Part shown: positions 22,801-35,067 of the stretch, one piece after another | How the letters are laid out: the number at the start of each line of letters is the position of its first letter | Position numbering within the stretch: the stretch's first letter is position 1 | Assembly: GCA_024036415.1 (NCBI GenBank) | Contig: JAMWET010006792.1 | Location: 241,001 to 305,000 of the forward strand | Length of the DNA stretch: 64,000 nucleotides | Direction of reading: 5' to 3' | DNA from: Prochilodus magdalenae | Lineage: Eukaryota > Chordata > Actinopteri > Characiformes > Prochilodontidae | The notes under the pieces: model-generated | What the model saw: the letters and a program-made list of their open reading frames with translations, nothing else | The model's database searches: none | Told to the model about the DNA's origin: nothing | Made by a program: the position numbers and the translations under genes

Positions 22801-25800
22801 TTAGTGACTAATGACATAGGTTTACTTTATTGGCAAGTTTTAGTCAGCAATGGAAATTGATTAAAACAATGTAGATTAAATTAAATAACATTCAACTTTC
22901 ATAGTGAAGAGTACAGATTCAAGATTCAAGATTCGGTTTTATTGTCATATGCACAGCATAACAAGCAGTTACATTGTACAATGAAATTCTTACTTTGCAG
23001 TTCCTCCATTCCCGACAGTCTAAAAAATAAATATCAATATAAAAGTAGAGAGAAAAATAAGAAGTATAATATATATATATAAACACTATATAATATATAA
23101 TATATATATATATGTATATAATATAAAAAACTAAAATAACAGTATTGTATGGATGTGCAAGTAAAGGTGCATTATGCAAGTGTAAAAAACTGTGGAAAGT
23201 ACAAAAAAAAACAGTATGGAATAAAAGTAGCAGGTTTGAGTTACAGTTTTTGGTACAGTACTGTACTGTGCAGAGGACAGTGCCGGGCAAGTAAGGTGCA
23301 GAATAGGATATTATGCATGTGTAAAGTAACCATGGCAATAATGGTATTGATTGCAAGACCAAAATTACACACACGCACACTTTTTTAATGACAAAATACA
23401 CACTAGGGGGCAGTAAACACACTTGCCTGGAGTGGTGGGCAGCCCTATCCACGTTGCCTGGGGATAAATGTATATACATTGGGTATATATTCAGCTTGTA
23501 CAGCAATAGGCTGTATATGTATATTGCAATGATACTAGAACACAGTGTACAGTAACAGTGCAGTGCAGACAGAAAAAATGTCCTTGGTGATGATGATTAC
23601 CGTGCCCAGAGAATGCTTAATATAAGTGGAGAGTGAAGAGTGTTAAGAGGCTGCTCATCAGGTTGTGGATCTGTTTTGTAGAAGACCACTCTATTTTCCC
23701 TTTTAAAGCGTACATAGAAGTGGTGTGGCTCATCTGGAAGTGAGGCACAAGTTTTGGGGCCATTATGTTAGGTGGTTTGAAGTCAGTAATTGACTGTATG
23801 CCTTGCCCCATACGCCAAAGGTCAAAGGAGTTTAAATACTTTTTAATCGGCTGTTTGAAACAGTGTTTAGACTTTAGGTACCTCATCTGAGGATGGCATG
23901 TGCAGAGCTGAAATCCTCCCCATCTTCAGACCTAAAAGTTTGCTCTCTACACAGAAATTCCACATGAGAATGCCTGGTTATCAGTCCAGGAAGTGCTACA
24001 GGGTCATGCAGCAAAACAAAAATCCAAAGCACAAGAGCAAGTCTGGACAATCCAAAATTTTCTTTTAAATCATTTTTTTCTGTTTTGGAGTGGCCAAGTC
24101 AAATTCTCGACTTGGACTCCATTGAGATGCTGTGGTAGAACCTTAAATGGCTTGGGAAAACGTGATCCAGTGTGACTGAATTAAAGCAGTTTTACCAAAG
24201 CAAGAGTTGACCAAAGTGTCTCCACATCATTGTAAAAGACTGATTGTAGGAAGAGTTTGGCTGCATGTGTTGCTGTTAAAGGAAGCACAACCAGTCATGG
24301 TGCTAATTTTTACCAGCAAAGTTGCCAAACACCCAATCTTGCATGCATGCAGCGATTTTTGAGTACTAAACATTGTGTTTTTTTTTTAATAACTTCGGGA
24401 AAAAAATAATTTTAAGTCTGTATGTTTTGACCTGATTTTGTAGTAATGACTCTCATATGACTGTGTGCATGTACCTGTCGAACACTATTATATGGTATCT
24501 TCCTTTCTCTCGGTAGGTCATGGGGTCTACACTTCTCACCCAGAAGCTATAACATTGCCCCCTGCTTTTTCATCTTTGCCACAGCGCCATCATTCTGTCC
24601 CCCACACACCCCACCCTCACTTGGGCCGGACTCGTAAGGGCAGCAGGTCCAGCTCCATCGCCTACACGGCATTTTCCCCCCGACCATCTCTGTCCCGCCA
24701 CTCCAGCTTGGCCACCAACCCACCGCTGGACCGCTCCAAGCCTAGCGACTACCTCATTATGGCCATAATTGCATGTTTTTGCCCTGTCTGGCCCATCAAT
24801 ATTGTAGGATTTGTCTACTCTATCATGGTAAGTGGAAGGGGAGCAAGCAACCTTTTTTTTGGTGTTGACCGAAGTAACTAAACATCTCAAATATTATACT
24901 TTGTCTGTACATATCCAGGTTTATGATTAGCAGGGAGTCATGCAGTCAGTCAGTGTCAGAAAACACATATGTGCATATACATTTTACCAGCACCTAGCAG
25001 ACCCTCTTATCCAGATTGACTTACAAATGTGCTTTGTTGTACATACCACTAGCTAGTGCAAGTAGACTACAGTAAAAAAAACCATAGGATATTAATGATG
25101 ATAATAACTAGATACAAAGATATACATTACAAGGATATGACAAGTTCAATTACAAGAAGTATTAATTAGTGCAAGTTAGTTGTATTATATGCCTTTAATG
25201 CATCTTGTAGAATTAATTTAGACCATTCCCATTAGGTAGAGAATACTTTGTTGGCAAGCATCAAATCTGTATCTTTAAATCTTATTCTACAGCATGCTAT
25301 GGTCCTTTGATCCATTAAAGTTCATTCAAATGAGGAAAGCAATGTATCAGTATGGTGTATCCAGCAAACTGTTGCCATGCTAAATATATTCTGATAGTTG
25401 TAGAAGAGCTCTTTTCGGATCTAGTCTAGAAACAGTTTGGACCAAGGGAACATCGATGGAGCCAGGCGGCTGGGCAGGGTAGCCAAACTGCTGTCCATCT
25501 TCTCCATTGTTGGTGGCGTCATCATCATAGTTGGGTGTGTTGTTAATCTGTCAAGTAAGTGGCCATTGACATGGGACTCCCGCCACAGTCCCATTGTCCA
25601 TCTATGTTTCTATTCTTTTTTTCTGGTATATGGATAATTCACAACACGTACTCACAACACATACCTTGGTCACATACTTGGATCATTTTACTAGCATGTT
25701 TACAAGTTAACTAACTTGAGTTAATATGTTCTGTCATTAACAACATTGAAAGACTTTTCTATTATCTTTTTGGTTTGTATTTTTGCAGTTAACGTAAAAT

Positions 25801-25805
25801 TCTAA
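19814..25805 (+). CDS. prrt2: Proline-rich transmembrane protein 2 (CD225/dispanin)
   Basis: Coding exons 19814-20030, 24517-24827, 25425-25554 and 25789-25805 join in frame (phases 1, 0, 1) to 675 nt, 224 aa. Residues 1-145 are a low-complexity cytosolic region with [10 protein letters not shown] near the membrane. CD225 follows: membrane segment 150-176 ([19 protein letters not shown]...), a conserved loop [21 protein letters not shown] (177-197), and a second hydrophobic segment 198-218. PRRT2 is known as a presynaptic membrane protein that binds SNAP25 and synaptotagmin and tempers sodium channels. The C-terminal domain matches it closely and the position next to kif22 agrees with human 16p11.2. 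The human protein is about 340 aa, so the N-terminal proline-rich part is much shorter here. I chose ATG 19814 (GAAGAAATGG) because it follows a likely acceptor; an in-frame ATG at 19727 would precede it. The first donor, ACA|GTAGGA, is weak but is the only one giving the right phase. Confidence 0.9.
20100..21204 (+). mobile_element. Tc1-like transposon, internally deleted (prrt2 intron)
   Basis: Long inverted repeats of about 200 bp flank the element. CCCCAAATTCAGTATGTCAG on the left mirrors CTGAGATACTGAATTTGGGG on the right. The left outer end is clipped by roughly 30 bp relative to the right end, which finishes near ATGACCAGCACCTG. The interior keeps the transposase N-terminus ([20 protein letters not shown], 20388 on), including its HTH, and the C-terminal [18 protein letters not shown] with the catalytic E. 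The middle, with the first two catalytic aspartates, is deleted and the frame shifts. Confidence 0.92.
21205..22194. other. prrt2 intron 1, no gene
   Basis: Intronic sequence with a C9/T10 homopolymer step near 21641-21662 and a perfect 17-bp palindrome at 21901-21936. Nothing coding is supported. Confidence 0.5.
21901..21936. repeat. 17-bp perfect palindrome, 2-nt loop
   Basis: Arms 21901-21917 (AAAAAAGTTGTTGATAA) and 21920-21936 are exact reverse complements around TG. Probably the tip of a decayed inverted-repeat element. Confidence 0.8.
22195..22740 (+). mobile_element. Decayed Tc1/mariner-like transposase remnant
   Basis: Broken translations on the + strand resemble the Tc1-family catalytic region: a [20 protein letters not shown] segment (the box around the second aspartate), then KWFKEHSGA. 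An in-frame stop lies between them and the downstream ENLW box is lost. Confidence 0.65.
22915..23530 (-). mobile_element. Rex1/CR1-like LINE 3' end
   Basis: The (GATTCAA)n tail followed by TTTTATTGTCATATGCACAG and ACAATGAAATTCTTACTTTG is the same 3' end seen at 59765 for the longer LINE, so this copy lies on the minus strand. Only 3' UTR-like AT-rich sequence is retained, with AT microsatellite stretches at 23068-23125. Confidence 0.75.
23940..24320 (+). mobile_element. Second decayed Tc1-like transposase C-terminus
   Basis: The + strand reads, with frameshifts, [14 protein letters not shown] and [16 protein letters not shown]-like fragments: the third catalytic region of Tc1 transposases. 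No inverted repeats could be delimited. Confidence 0.6.
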
Positions 25806-26814
25806 GGAGAGCCGAGTTCTGGACTTCATTTTTACGTCTGCCCATTCTGCACACCTCATCGTGCTCAGGACTGCAGTCCCAGCTAATTGATTGATCAGTA
25901 GGTAAATGCGCCTGAACAAAGATGTAGCAAAGACCACCTTCATCACCAGGAATGGAAAAGAAATGCCACTGCTGGTGTTCCAAACTGCATTCACACACTT
26001 AAGACCGCTTTACTGATGTGATACTTGACTTTCCTTAAAACGTTTCTGTTTTATTAGATCTAACTTTCTCAGCTACTTAGCATGGATAATAACACACACA
26101 CTCTTGAAAGCTCTTTTCCAAAAGGCTTTGGTATGAGAATAAATATTCTGGGAGATCAGTGGAAAACCTTTCAGTCCTTCAGCGCCCTTTCCATAGGAAA
26201 TGATAACATTAAGAATTTAGAAAATTTCCTTGAGACAGAAGACAAAATGCAAAGAGTGTGACTTGAGCAGAACATTGCAGTGATTGTAACTTGATGTGTG
26301 CCTATCCTATTTCTTATGACCTGTCTTTTTGTGTGACATTATATTCACAAATCAAAGCAAAGACACGAAGATTTGTTGAACGTTCAGTTACTCTCCCAAT
26401 CAAAAATTACCATTACCTAAGCAAGAAATATGATCATCATATGTTGTTACCCAAAATATGTTGTATGTACAGTGTAACTTCTAAAATCTGTCACTGCTAG
26501 ATGCTTTTTGATTATATTGTTTTATTTAATGTTTATTAGCTCTTTCTGTAGCTGCAGCAGACATTTTTGGTTCCTTAATGGAACCTTAACAAATTCAAAA
26601 GACTAAAAAAATAGTTATAGTTTCTATGGGGTCCCAGGATTAGTTCATGTGATGTGAGACTTTAATTACTTTAAAGTAACTTTTAAAGTGATGGTTTGGT
26701 AAAAGTTTTGTTCTTCTTCCCTAATTGATTGGGCATGACTTGTATGGTGTTCTAAGTTTATTACCTGTTTAGCTTTAAATTTCCAGGCAAGAGTGTGAGG
26801 AATAAGACAATAAA
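25806..26814 (+). other. prrt2 3' UTR with polyadenylation signal
   Basis: Unique sequence runs from the stop codon to AATAAA at 26809-26814, giving a 3' UTR of about 1 kb. No other gene is seen in it. Confidence 0.5.
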
Positions 26815-28095
26815 GTTAATATAATTAGCAAGTAATGGAAGTTTATGCCATACCGATTAGCACTGTGCAAACTACTAAACTACTGCCTGGAAATGAGTTG
26901 TTAAGTACTTTCAAATAGACTTGCTTATGTGATGTATGTGATTAAATGACATACTGTTATGATAAACTTCAGTGTTTCTATAAACAGTCTGAAAAGGTGA
27001 ACATAGTAGCATCATTCAACTTAACCTTTGTGCACATTTTGTCTACTTATTATGTAAATAATATTTTATCAAGTGTTATGAAACGTTATGAACATTAAAG
27101 TCCGGTACCCAGTTTTTAATGTAGCATTCAACACTATTAAACGAAACACAGCTTTTGTACAAGGTGTGGTGTTTTATTTTCCAGGCCATAGCCACATAAG
27201 GGATATTGTGACATGACTATCGCATTTGTCATTGTATTTACCATCTGAGAAACCGTGGAATGTGAAATCTCGGCTATTTTGGTGTATTTCCCTTTTACAA
27301 TTGACAGATGTAAAATTGTTATTCTTTTAGGGCTTAAGGATAAGTCTGTATCACAATAGGGTGCCACGTTGAATAATGGCTCTTTGGTTTTTTCTGGGTG
27401 ATGTTCTTCTTTCTGCTAGCAGTAGGAGGTGCATTAATTGAGTGTAAGCATAATAGTTTGAACACTTATTTGTTTTCTAGTAACAGGATTGAAATTAAAT
27501 GCTTGAAGCATTTTGTTATAAAATCGAGCTCTAAAATAATAATGACAGAAGGACCAATTTTATAAACCAGAAAGAAAGAAAAATGTAACTAAAGAATAAA
27601 TGACACCCAGTCATTCCACTTCTGTAGATCTGCATAATACTGTTCCCTGTGTCTTATATAAAAAATATAGTTTTATCTTATTTTGTTTAAAAACTTACAT
27701 TAAAGCTCAAAAGGTTTCCTTTATTTAACTTCTTTAACTTTGCTACACCATAATTCCAACAGCACAGCTGAGCCGAGTGTGTTTTTTATGTTTGCTGCCA
27801 GTCGCTTCAGAAGAAACAGCAAACTCTGCCATCCTCACAAGAGACCTTATCCTGCAGAGCTGAGGTATTTCTGGGATACATTTCTCCAGGAGGCATATTA
27901 TATGCAAGGACAGCCACCTACACCTACATATCTCACAGTAGCTCCAGGAAGGAAGGAAGGAGGAAGGGGAAAATAGAGAACACAATTCTGTTCTTATATC
28001 TGTCTCTCCTTTGTTTAATTTTAATGTACATCCATCATGAAAAGCAAGTTTGTGGAGCTAAAAGTAAGCTAAACTACCAAGTCTGATATGCTCCA
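26815..28095. other. Intergenic, nothing recognised
   Basis: AT-rich. A 78-codon frame at 27740 has no motif and ends in a GGAAGG-rich microsatellite, so I do not call it a gene. Confidence 0.5.
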
Positions 28096-28130
28096 TAAGA
28101 TAGATAGATAGATACTTTATTAATCCCAGA
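28096..28130 (-). mobile_element. LINE/SINE-type 3' tail with GATA microsatellite
   Basis: AGATAGATAGATAGATACTTTATTAATCCCAGAGGGAAATTC on the + strand is the reverse complement of a common fish retroposon 3' end followed by a (TATC)n tail. It abuts the palindromic array. Confidence 0.55.
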
Positions 28131-28144
28131 GGGAAATTCAAGGA

Positions 28145-29830
28145 CATACACAACATACTACACCTGTTATATTGGTACCATTGACACCCTGTTGTCTGTA
28201 ATGAAAGGTTTTTGTAAATTAATTTCAATAGCTTCATAATGTTCAATGATATTGCTTCACAACACATTGTGTCGAGTAAAGTAGCACCTACACAACATAC
28301 TACACCTCTGATCCTGGCACATTTAACCCACTGTTGTCAGTAGTCAAATGTTTTTTCTCAATTAATTTAAAATTAAAAAGTAAAAAGCAATAGCTTTCAA
28401 ACATATAGTTATATCGCTTCAAAACAAGTTGTACTGAATCAAATACCAACCACACAATATACTACACCTGTTATATTGGTATCATTAACCCCTTGTTGTC
28501 TGCAGTGAAAGGTTTTTGTGAATTAATCTCTATAGCTTTTTAACATTCCATGATAATGCTTCACAACACATTGCACTGAGTCAAGTAGTATCTACACAAC
28601 ATACTACACCTCTTATCCTGGCATGTTTAACCCTTTGTTGTCTTTAGTGAAAGTTTTTCGTGAATAAATGCTGGCTGCTTTTGGATTTTTAGTTATGTAA
28701 CCTCAAAACAAGTTGTAGCTACACAACATACAACACCTGTTAAATTGGTATCATTAACACCTGGTGGTCTGCAGTGAAAGGTTTTTCTAAAGGAATTTCA
28801 AAAGCTTTTTAAAGGTTTAGTGATACAGCTTCAACAAAAGCAGTTCCCATAACATACCACACGTCTTATATTGCCTCATTTAATCCTTACTGATTTGTTG
28901 TAAAAGATTTTCATGTATAGAGTTTTTTTTCCATTATTGAAAACGGGCTCAAAATACATAAGGCTTGAGAAACTTTTGAATATTTTTATTATTGATTAAT
29001 AAATTAAAGTTATCAACATAGGTTACAGTATGTAGTGTAGGGTCACTCAATTCAGTAGAATTTGTTTTGGAGCAATATAATCATATGAGCAAAACCTATT
29101 GAAATGAATTCCCAAAACCTTTTACAACAGACCAGCAGGGTTTAATGATACCAAGGGTTTAATGGGTGTAGTATTTCATAAGTGCTGCACTTGAGTACGT
29201 ACAATTTTTTTCCCCCAGTGGTACTGTTAAACCTTTAAAAACTGTTGAAAATAATTAATAAAAACCTTTCACTGAAAACCAGCTAGGGTTAAACTTACAA
29301 ATATAAAAAAAAAAGTAGTATGTTGAGTAGGGGGCATTTAATTCAGTACAATTTATTTTGTAGCAATATAACACGTTTAATAGCTATTAAAAATATTTCA
29401 GGAAAATATTTTACTACAGTCCAGCATAGGTTAAATATGGCAAAATAAAAGGTGTATTATGTTATGTAGACTGCACTTGAAAACAATTTGCTTTGAAGAA
29501 AAATCATTATTGTATTATTGCAAGTATTATTGACCATTCAAAAGCTATTGAAATTCATTCACAAAAACCTTTTACTACAGACAACAGCAGGTTAATGGTA
29601 CCAATATAGCAGGTATAGTATGTTGTCTAGATGGTACTTGATTCAGTATAGCTTATTTTGAAGCATTATAATTAAATGTTCAACAGCTATGGAAATTAAT
29701 TCACAAAAACGTTTCACTACATACAAAAAAAGGTTAAACATGCCAGGATAAGAGGTGTAGTATGTTGTTTATTTGCTACTTGATTCAGTACAACTTGTTT
29801 TGTATAACAAGTTGTACTGAATCGAGTTTT
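28145..29830. repeat. Palindromic tandem array of a ~140-bp unit
   Basis: Six forward units start near 28149, 28291, 28453, 28595, 28722 and about 28849, each marked by CACAACATACTACACCTGTT or CTT variants, TTGTTGTCTG and GAAAGGTTTTTGTGAATTAAT. Five reverse-oriented units, marked by AGGTGTAGTATGTTG, lie near 29165, 29314, 29450, 29608 and 29753. Spacing is 127-162 bp. The orientation switches between about 28930 and 29000. A second hairpin at the right end (TTGATTCAGTACAACTTGTT, loop, AACAAGTTGTACTGAATCGA, about 29782-29826) flips it again. No ORF is conserved across units. It resembles a foldback element or a satellite array duplicated in inverted orientation. Confidence 0.85.
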
Positions 29831-30554
29831 GCTTACTTTTTAACGCTATTGTAATCAAGTTATCCAAATCTTAGTTAATCTCAGTCAAGTGAGCTTTGTA
29901 TTTACAAGCTGTCATGATGTGCTTTTTTGTTAACAGCTCAATATTTATAGCATTTTTTCTGAATAAATAGCTTTGTGGTTCTTCGTGTGTGATCTGCTAA
30001 AAGGCTGCTGTAGCTTAGAAAGCTCAATTCTAGTACAATCAAGTGTGAGATGCTTTACTCCGTTGATCTTCGCCTGCGTATTTACTGGGAGTGTAATTTG
30101 TACACAGCCCCTAAGCTCTCATGAAGTCTGTGCAAATCTGTGTTTAGTAGTTTTTAAAAGGCAAACTTTTACGGCATCAATCAAGTTGTAGCTGATTGCC
30201 CTGGATGTCAGCAACAACCATTTGTAAGTTACGCGTTAGCACGAGCCGTATCAAAGCTATTGAAGAAAGAAATCAAACATGCAATTAAATATTTTCAAAT
30301 ATATATATATATATGAAACTTTACCGCAGTATTTTACTGATAGCTATATACTTAGCATATAGCATAGCTATAGTCAGTGACTGTAATATGATATTGCAAC
30401 ACTGCTTGGCTCAAACAAAAAGAAAAGCACTTGAGAAGCAAACTGCTTACAACAGCTTATGTTCAGTTAGGAATCTTCAGTATCAAAATAGCAAATCACT
30501 GCTCAAAATCTACTAATGCATTCATGCAGAGGAACAAGTACAATGTTCTGAAAT
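29831..30554. other. Intergenic; holds a short dispersed repeat
   Basis: The stretch 30378-30445 (GTGACTGTAATATGATATTGCAACACTGCTTGGC) recurs at 43276-43345 in the same orientation. No gene is supported. Confidence 0.5.
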
Positions 30555-31092
30555 GACCATCTCAGTCCCCAGACATGAATATTATTGAAAATCTTAAAAT
30601 CTTGAAAGGTGGTCACTTTAAAAGAGAGCTGTTTCATGCTCAGAAACCATTAATAAATACCTGAATGAACTAGAGATTTTTGTAAAAAGAAGTAATGGTC
30701 CTAAATGTGGCACCTTCCAGCCTCACCACAATCCAGACTCTCAATTAGAAGCTATAGGGAAGCATTTAGAGGCTGTTATTTCTGCGAAAGGAGGATCTAA
30801 CTAAATATTGAGTTAAGGTTGTTTTTTTTTTTGGTGCCCAAAGTTTTCTATTACACGCTGGAAGAGGAGGGCCTAAGAGATTTTGTTTAGACAATTATTG
30901 CACGACTTCCTTCTGGTCCATTCATAATAAACTTCATTTCACTTCTCAAATATCACTGTGTTTGTCCCCTATATGATATATCTTGATGGAATTTTTTTAT
31001 CCATAAACCAATCAATGCTTTTTAATAATGGTAAAAATATAGCAAAAATTAACAACGCTCTGCCCCCCTCCCAAATTTTCACACCCTACTGT
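30555..31092 (+). mobile_element. Tc1-like transposon 3' part, + strand
   Basis: It carries a decayed transposase C-terminus followed by a right end that is the reverse complement of 41263-41420 (shared blocks GATATATC..., CAAACACAGTGATATTTGAGAAGTG, GGTGCCCAAA). It is the same Tc1 family as the copy at 41263-41790 but in opposite orientation. Confidence 0.8.
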
Positions 31093-31554
31093 CATTCCTC
31101 TCTCTTAACCAACACATCAACTGCAATCTGGCAAGTGGATACTAGGCAGGTAATAAAAATTGCAACAAGCTTAGATCTCCCAGGAACAGGACTAATAATC
31201 ACTGGTCTAGACCTTCACGAAACAAGCTGTCATTTTCATGATCATCCGTAACTGAACAGGTGTATCTACTGTTATAACCACTATCAGTATAAGGGGCATA
31301 CTGATATGTGTTAATAGCAAAATACTCGGGCGCAGTAGTTAACAAGCCTTTAATCAGAAGGCAGTTGCATATTCCAAAGACATGTACAGATGAGGACTTT
31401 GGAATAAAAATTGAAATCAGTGACACTTCTTCCAAAGCATGTATGCTATTAAAACTCAAAATAAAGACAAAATAAAGAAATAAATTAAACTCCACATTAT
31501 TGAACTACATTGTTGAACAATGTATGCAGGACATGAAAGACTTTCATATAGTAA

Positions 31555-31740
31555 TTACAACATTTCCATTACACTTACATGGACAGCCAGACAATATCCA
31601 TTAGAAGGCTGCAAACATTGGGATTCATGGAGTGCTTCTTCTTTTCCACAACCTTGCCAGTTTTTTTTGCTGATAACCTTCTCAGCGGAGATCTTGAAGT
31701 CTGGGTCTGGATTGGTTCCCGCAAAGCACCTGGAAAATAA
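31555..31740 (-). pseudogene. Exon-like ORF fragment, unknown
   Basis: On the minus strand a possible acceptor is followed by an open stretch containing RCFAGTNPDPDFKISAEKV, cysteine-rich, about 55 residues. I do not recognise it. It lies just outside the CACTA-like insertion and may be part of the same decayed gene as 39345-40770. Confidence 0.3.
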
Positions 31741-31904
31741 CACAAAAATATTTTTTATTAAATGTGTGCAACAGTTACAATGCTCTAGACTCAAAACTAC
31801 ACTGTAACAAATTGCTGTAAATTTACTGTGGATTTACAACAGTATCTTACTGTATTTTTTAATAATTGTAAAATACTGTTATATAATCATACCTCACATG
31901 TAAA

Positions 31905-34900
31905 TTGACAGTAATGCGGTAGGTTAACCAATAAGATTAGATAACTGTTAATCTTATCCACGCTATAATACTACAGTACGCCGTCCATCAGCCGTTTATT
32001 CCATGTCCCGATCATCCATACCATCATCCATCGCACTGTGAACTATTGGTGGGGCACGTGGGTGCTGGGGGGGGTTGGCTGTTTGTGGTGGCTCACACGG
32101 TGAGGGGTGGGGCAGCCACGGTGGGGTGGGCTCTTGGTTCTACTTCAACCAGCTCAATCCAATACTGCTCACTGAATGTCATTTTGTCTTGCAAAAAACG
32201 TGTTTTTTTCCTGAGCTTCGATATCGTATCGGGTGACTTGAATCATATGGTCTCAGCTTCGTACGGAGAACTCCTTCGGGGGCTCACTTTAGTTCTTTCC
32301 ACTGTTCTTCGACTCTCCCCCTGTAGTCTCCCTTGTGCCCTGTATGACCGTCCGCACGCAGTCAACATACGATAGATTATAACAATTTAATCTAAACGAA
32401 CAATACCTCTCTACGACGTGAGCCATACTTCTCATCTGTCTTTCTCACGCCGCCAGCAAGGAGTTCCACACGAGCCAAAATCATTTTGGCGGACCTGGAC
32501 CACAGATTTGGACTCCTACAGGTTTCGCATCCTAAGAGCGAAGTCCACGTGAAGTCGTTAAGAAAGGAAGGTTAGCTAGCCAGCTATTTAATGCTTACGC
32601 TTATCTTTCCTGATATGGTAGTGTCCAACTATTGTATATGTATCATGTCTGCATAATTATTACACTTCTATCTAAGATTTCGATGACTTTCATAATTAAC
32701 CCTAGGTCTGTGTTTAGCTCTGTAGCTTGAGCATAAGCCAGCTGTTCACCGTGCCGTACATGCCTACGCGTGCATACAAGTCCCGCTAATCTGCTTAACA
32801 TGTACCGGGACTAGTTTTTCGAAACAATACTACTGTCTTAGCAAAGAAGCTAGCTTAGTCTCTGTAGCTTGAACAGTGTTAGCTAGCTAGCTAGCAAGCA
32901 GCAAAGTTTCAGGACCTTTGTAAAGTTTATTATGAGGTCATCTTATTATTCTTTATTATTTAACTTTATTTTAAAAACATGTTATAGAATACGCAAGCTA
33001 GCCTATCTAGCCCAACCAATTTTCCAGCCATTTTATTAAAATATATTCATGTAAATAAAAGTATTGCATCCTTGAGACTCAGTTTTCAGCAAGCAAATTT
33101 AAAGTGACAATACACGTTATTCTGTGAACTGACCTCTGTTTCTGACCATGTTTACTCTTGTGCTTATTCTATAGAGCTGCTCCCCAGTACCACCACAAGC
33201 CATTCAGCAAACAGGAGGTAAAGGCCCAGAAAATTTTCAAAAACGAAAGCGAGTAGGTGGAGTTGGTAATCGTTTGATTGTGGATGGGGAAGCAGATGAG
33301 ATAAAAACTTGGTGGTTGTTGTCCGTAGTGTTAACGTTTTAATTCCCTGTGGCAGAAAAATGCATCTCACATTTTGTTTGTGTACTCGCACATATAGTAA
33401 TCTCTTTCTTTCCAAGTATGTAATATTAGGAATTGATAACAAGTCAGCTTCCCTTACCTTTGCTTACCTCTAGTTTATCACATATAGGCAAGTCCATCTC
33501 ATTTACAAGTGATGAGTATTAACATATTAGTCTCTCATTTTTGGCCATGGTTGAGCTAAACACTACATACTTTTCCGATTTTCCTAAACCATTTCTTTCT
33601 TTCATCAAACAAACACTGAATGAATTCTCTTTTTGTTAAGAGAGAGACTGCTTAAGCCTTTAGACTACGTACCCCTTCGATCCCTCGTGCAAGATGATCA
33701 CTTGATCCTGTCGGACGAGTGCATGTCGTGCTAAGACACTTGCGAATCTGAACTGTTACCTAGATATTATGTGTGACGTGTGCTACATTGGGCAACCATA
33801 TGTGAGGCAGATGCGGACCCAAAGGGTTGCATACCCATGCTTCTTTTAAGTGTGTTTTATCCTGGATGTCACCAGAACTTTCCAAACACTTTTCATAGTA
33901 GTATCAATATCTCTTAACAGCCTCTATCGCCATTCACATGCGGGCCAGTCCCTACGGTCTACACAGCGCTTGTGGCTTGGTTTGATGGTCTCCCTTAACC
34001 TCTGATCGTCTGTTGTGCTTGTGCTAGAACGAACATAGCGGAGGAGAACATCACTCGGGAGCTTTTCCTCACATTTGAAAAATTGCATATCAGAGAGGTG
34101 AAGAAAAAGAGGTGGCATGTCCTTTCAGAACTTGGACAAGACCAATTGGACCTTTAAAGTACCGTCTACATTCACGATACACATATGTCAAGGAATCCAT
34201 TAAACAAGTCCCCTAGAAGTAGGGTTTGTGCATGGGACTGGCATAGTTTTATTCCCATCCAGGTTCATATAGATATTGATGGGGATCTGTGGTATGCAGC
34301 TCCTTGCTGATCCCAAGTTTTGAACAGTCAGAAGGTATGCCTAGCAGGCTGTGGTAGTACGAATTGCTGCCTGTTTTCTTCCGGAAACTTAGTTCAATGT
34401 TTTATCCTAAGTTGCCAAGCCAAATTCAGACTTATGTATATGACCTCACTATCTCACAATTTCCTACTGCATATCACAAGTCAGTCGCCGATCTTTCTTT
34501 TTTCAACTCATTCAAGGAAAAGCTAAGTAAATTCTTCCGGTCCTTGCCGAACTCTCGTACATAGAGAATGTGATGATATGCTACTGTCTGTAAAATGTGA
34601 TGATCTTTTTCAGTCTAAATGTCAATACCCAATCTCTACCTGTTAAACCACTTAGTCCAGCTTGCTCATTAACAACTTTGAACTTCTTCTACAGCTCTGG
34701 GGGGGGTTACCCATTCTCCTCTGTCTCCCTTGTGTGTCAGTATTAAAAGGGACTGAATACAGGAGTAAAATGTTTTGTTGTGATAACTCTTAAACGATGA
34801 CAGCCTTATTTGTTGGTAAAATTCAAACAGGGGCTCTTATATTCATAGGATGTCCTTCTGTTTTTTTTTTCATTCACTGAACACTATCAAGCTGTGTGTC

Positions 34901-35067
34901 TGCCAGAATTTGGTGTGTTTATTACTTTAAAACCAGTGCATGGAGCCTACTGCTGATGTTGCTCAAGAGAACTCTACTTGACTTGACCCATTTGATACTA
35001 CTGTCACTGTTTGGGGGAATGGCCTCTTTTAATTCTTCATCATTCTACCTCCCAAACCTATTAGCAG
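31905..35067. other. 5' part of the CACTA-like element, no clear gene
   Basis: A moderately GC-rich stretch (32020-32560) could be a promoter and non-coding exon of the passenger gene, with a possible donor AAGGAAG|GTTAGC near 32571. 32880-32896 is a GCTAGCTAGC run. Scattered short open frames on both strands (such as 34364-34564 +) have no recognisable motif. Confidence 0.35.

Noticed and set aside
27740..27985. Overlapping + and - ORFs of about 80 codons
   Set aside because: No motif, no splice or promoter context, and the end is a GGAAGG microsatellite.
28145..29830. CRISPR or tRNA cluster
   Set aside because: Units are contiguous, diverged and in both orientations, with no spacer pattern and no cloverleaf.
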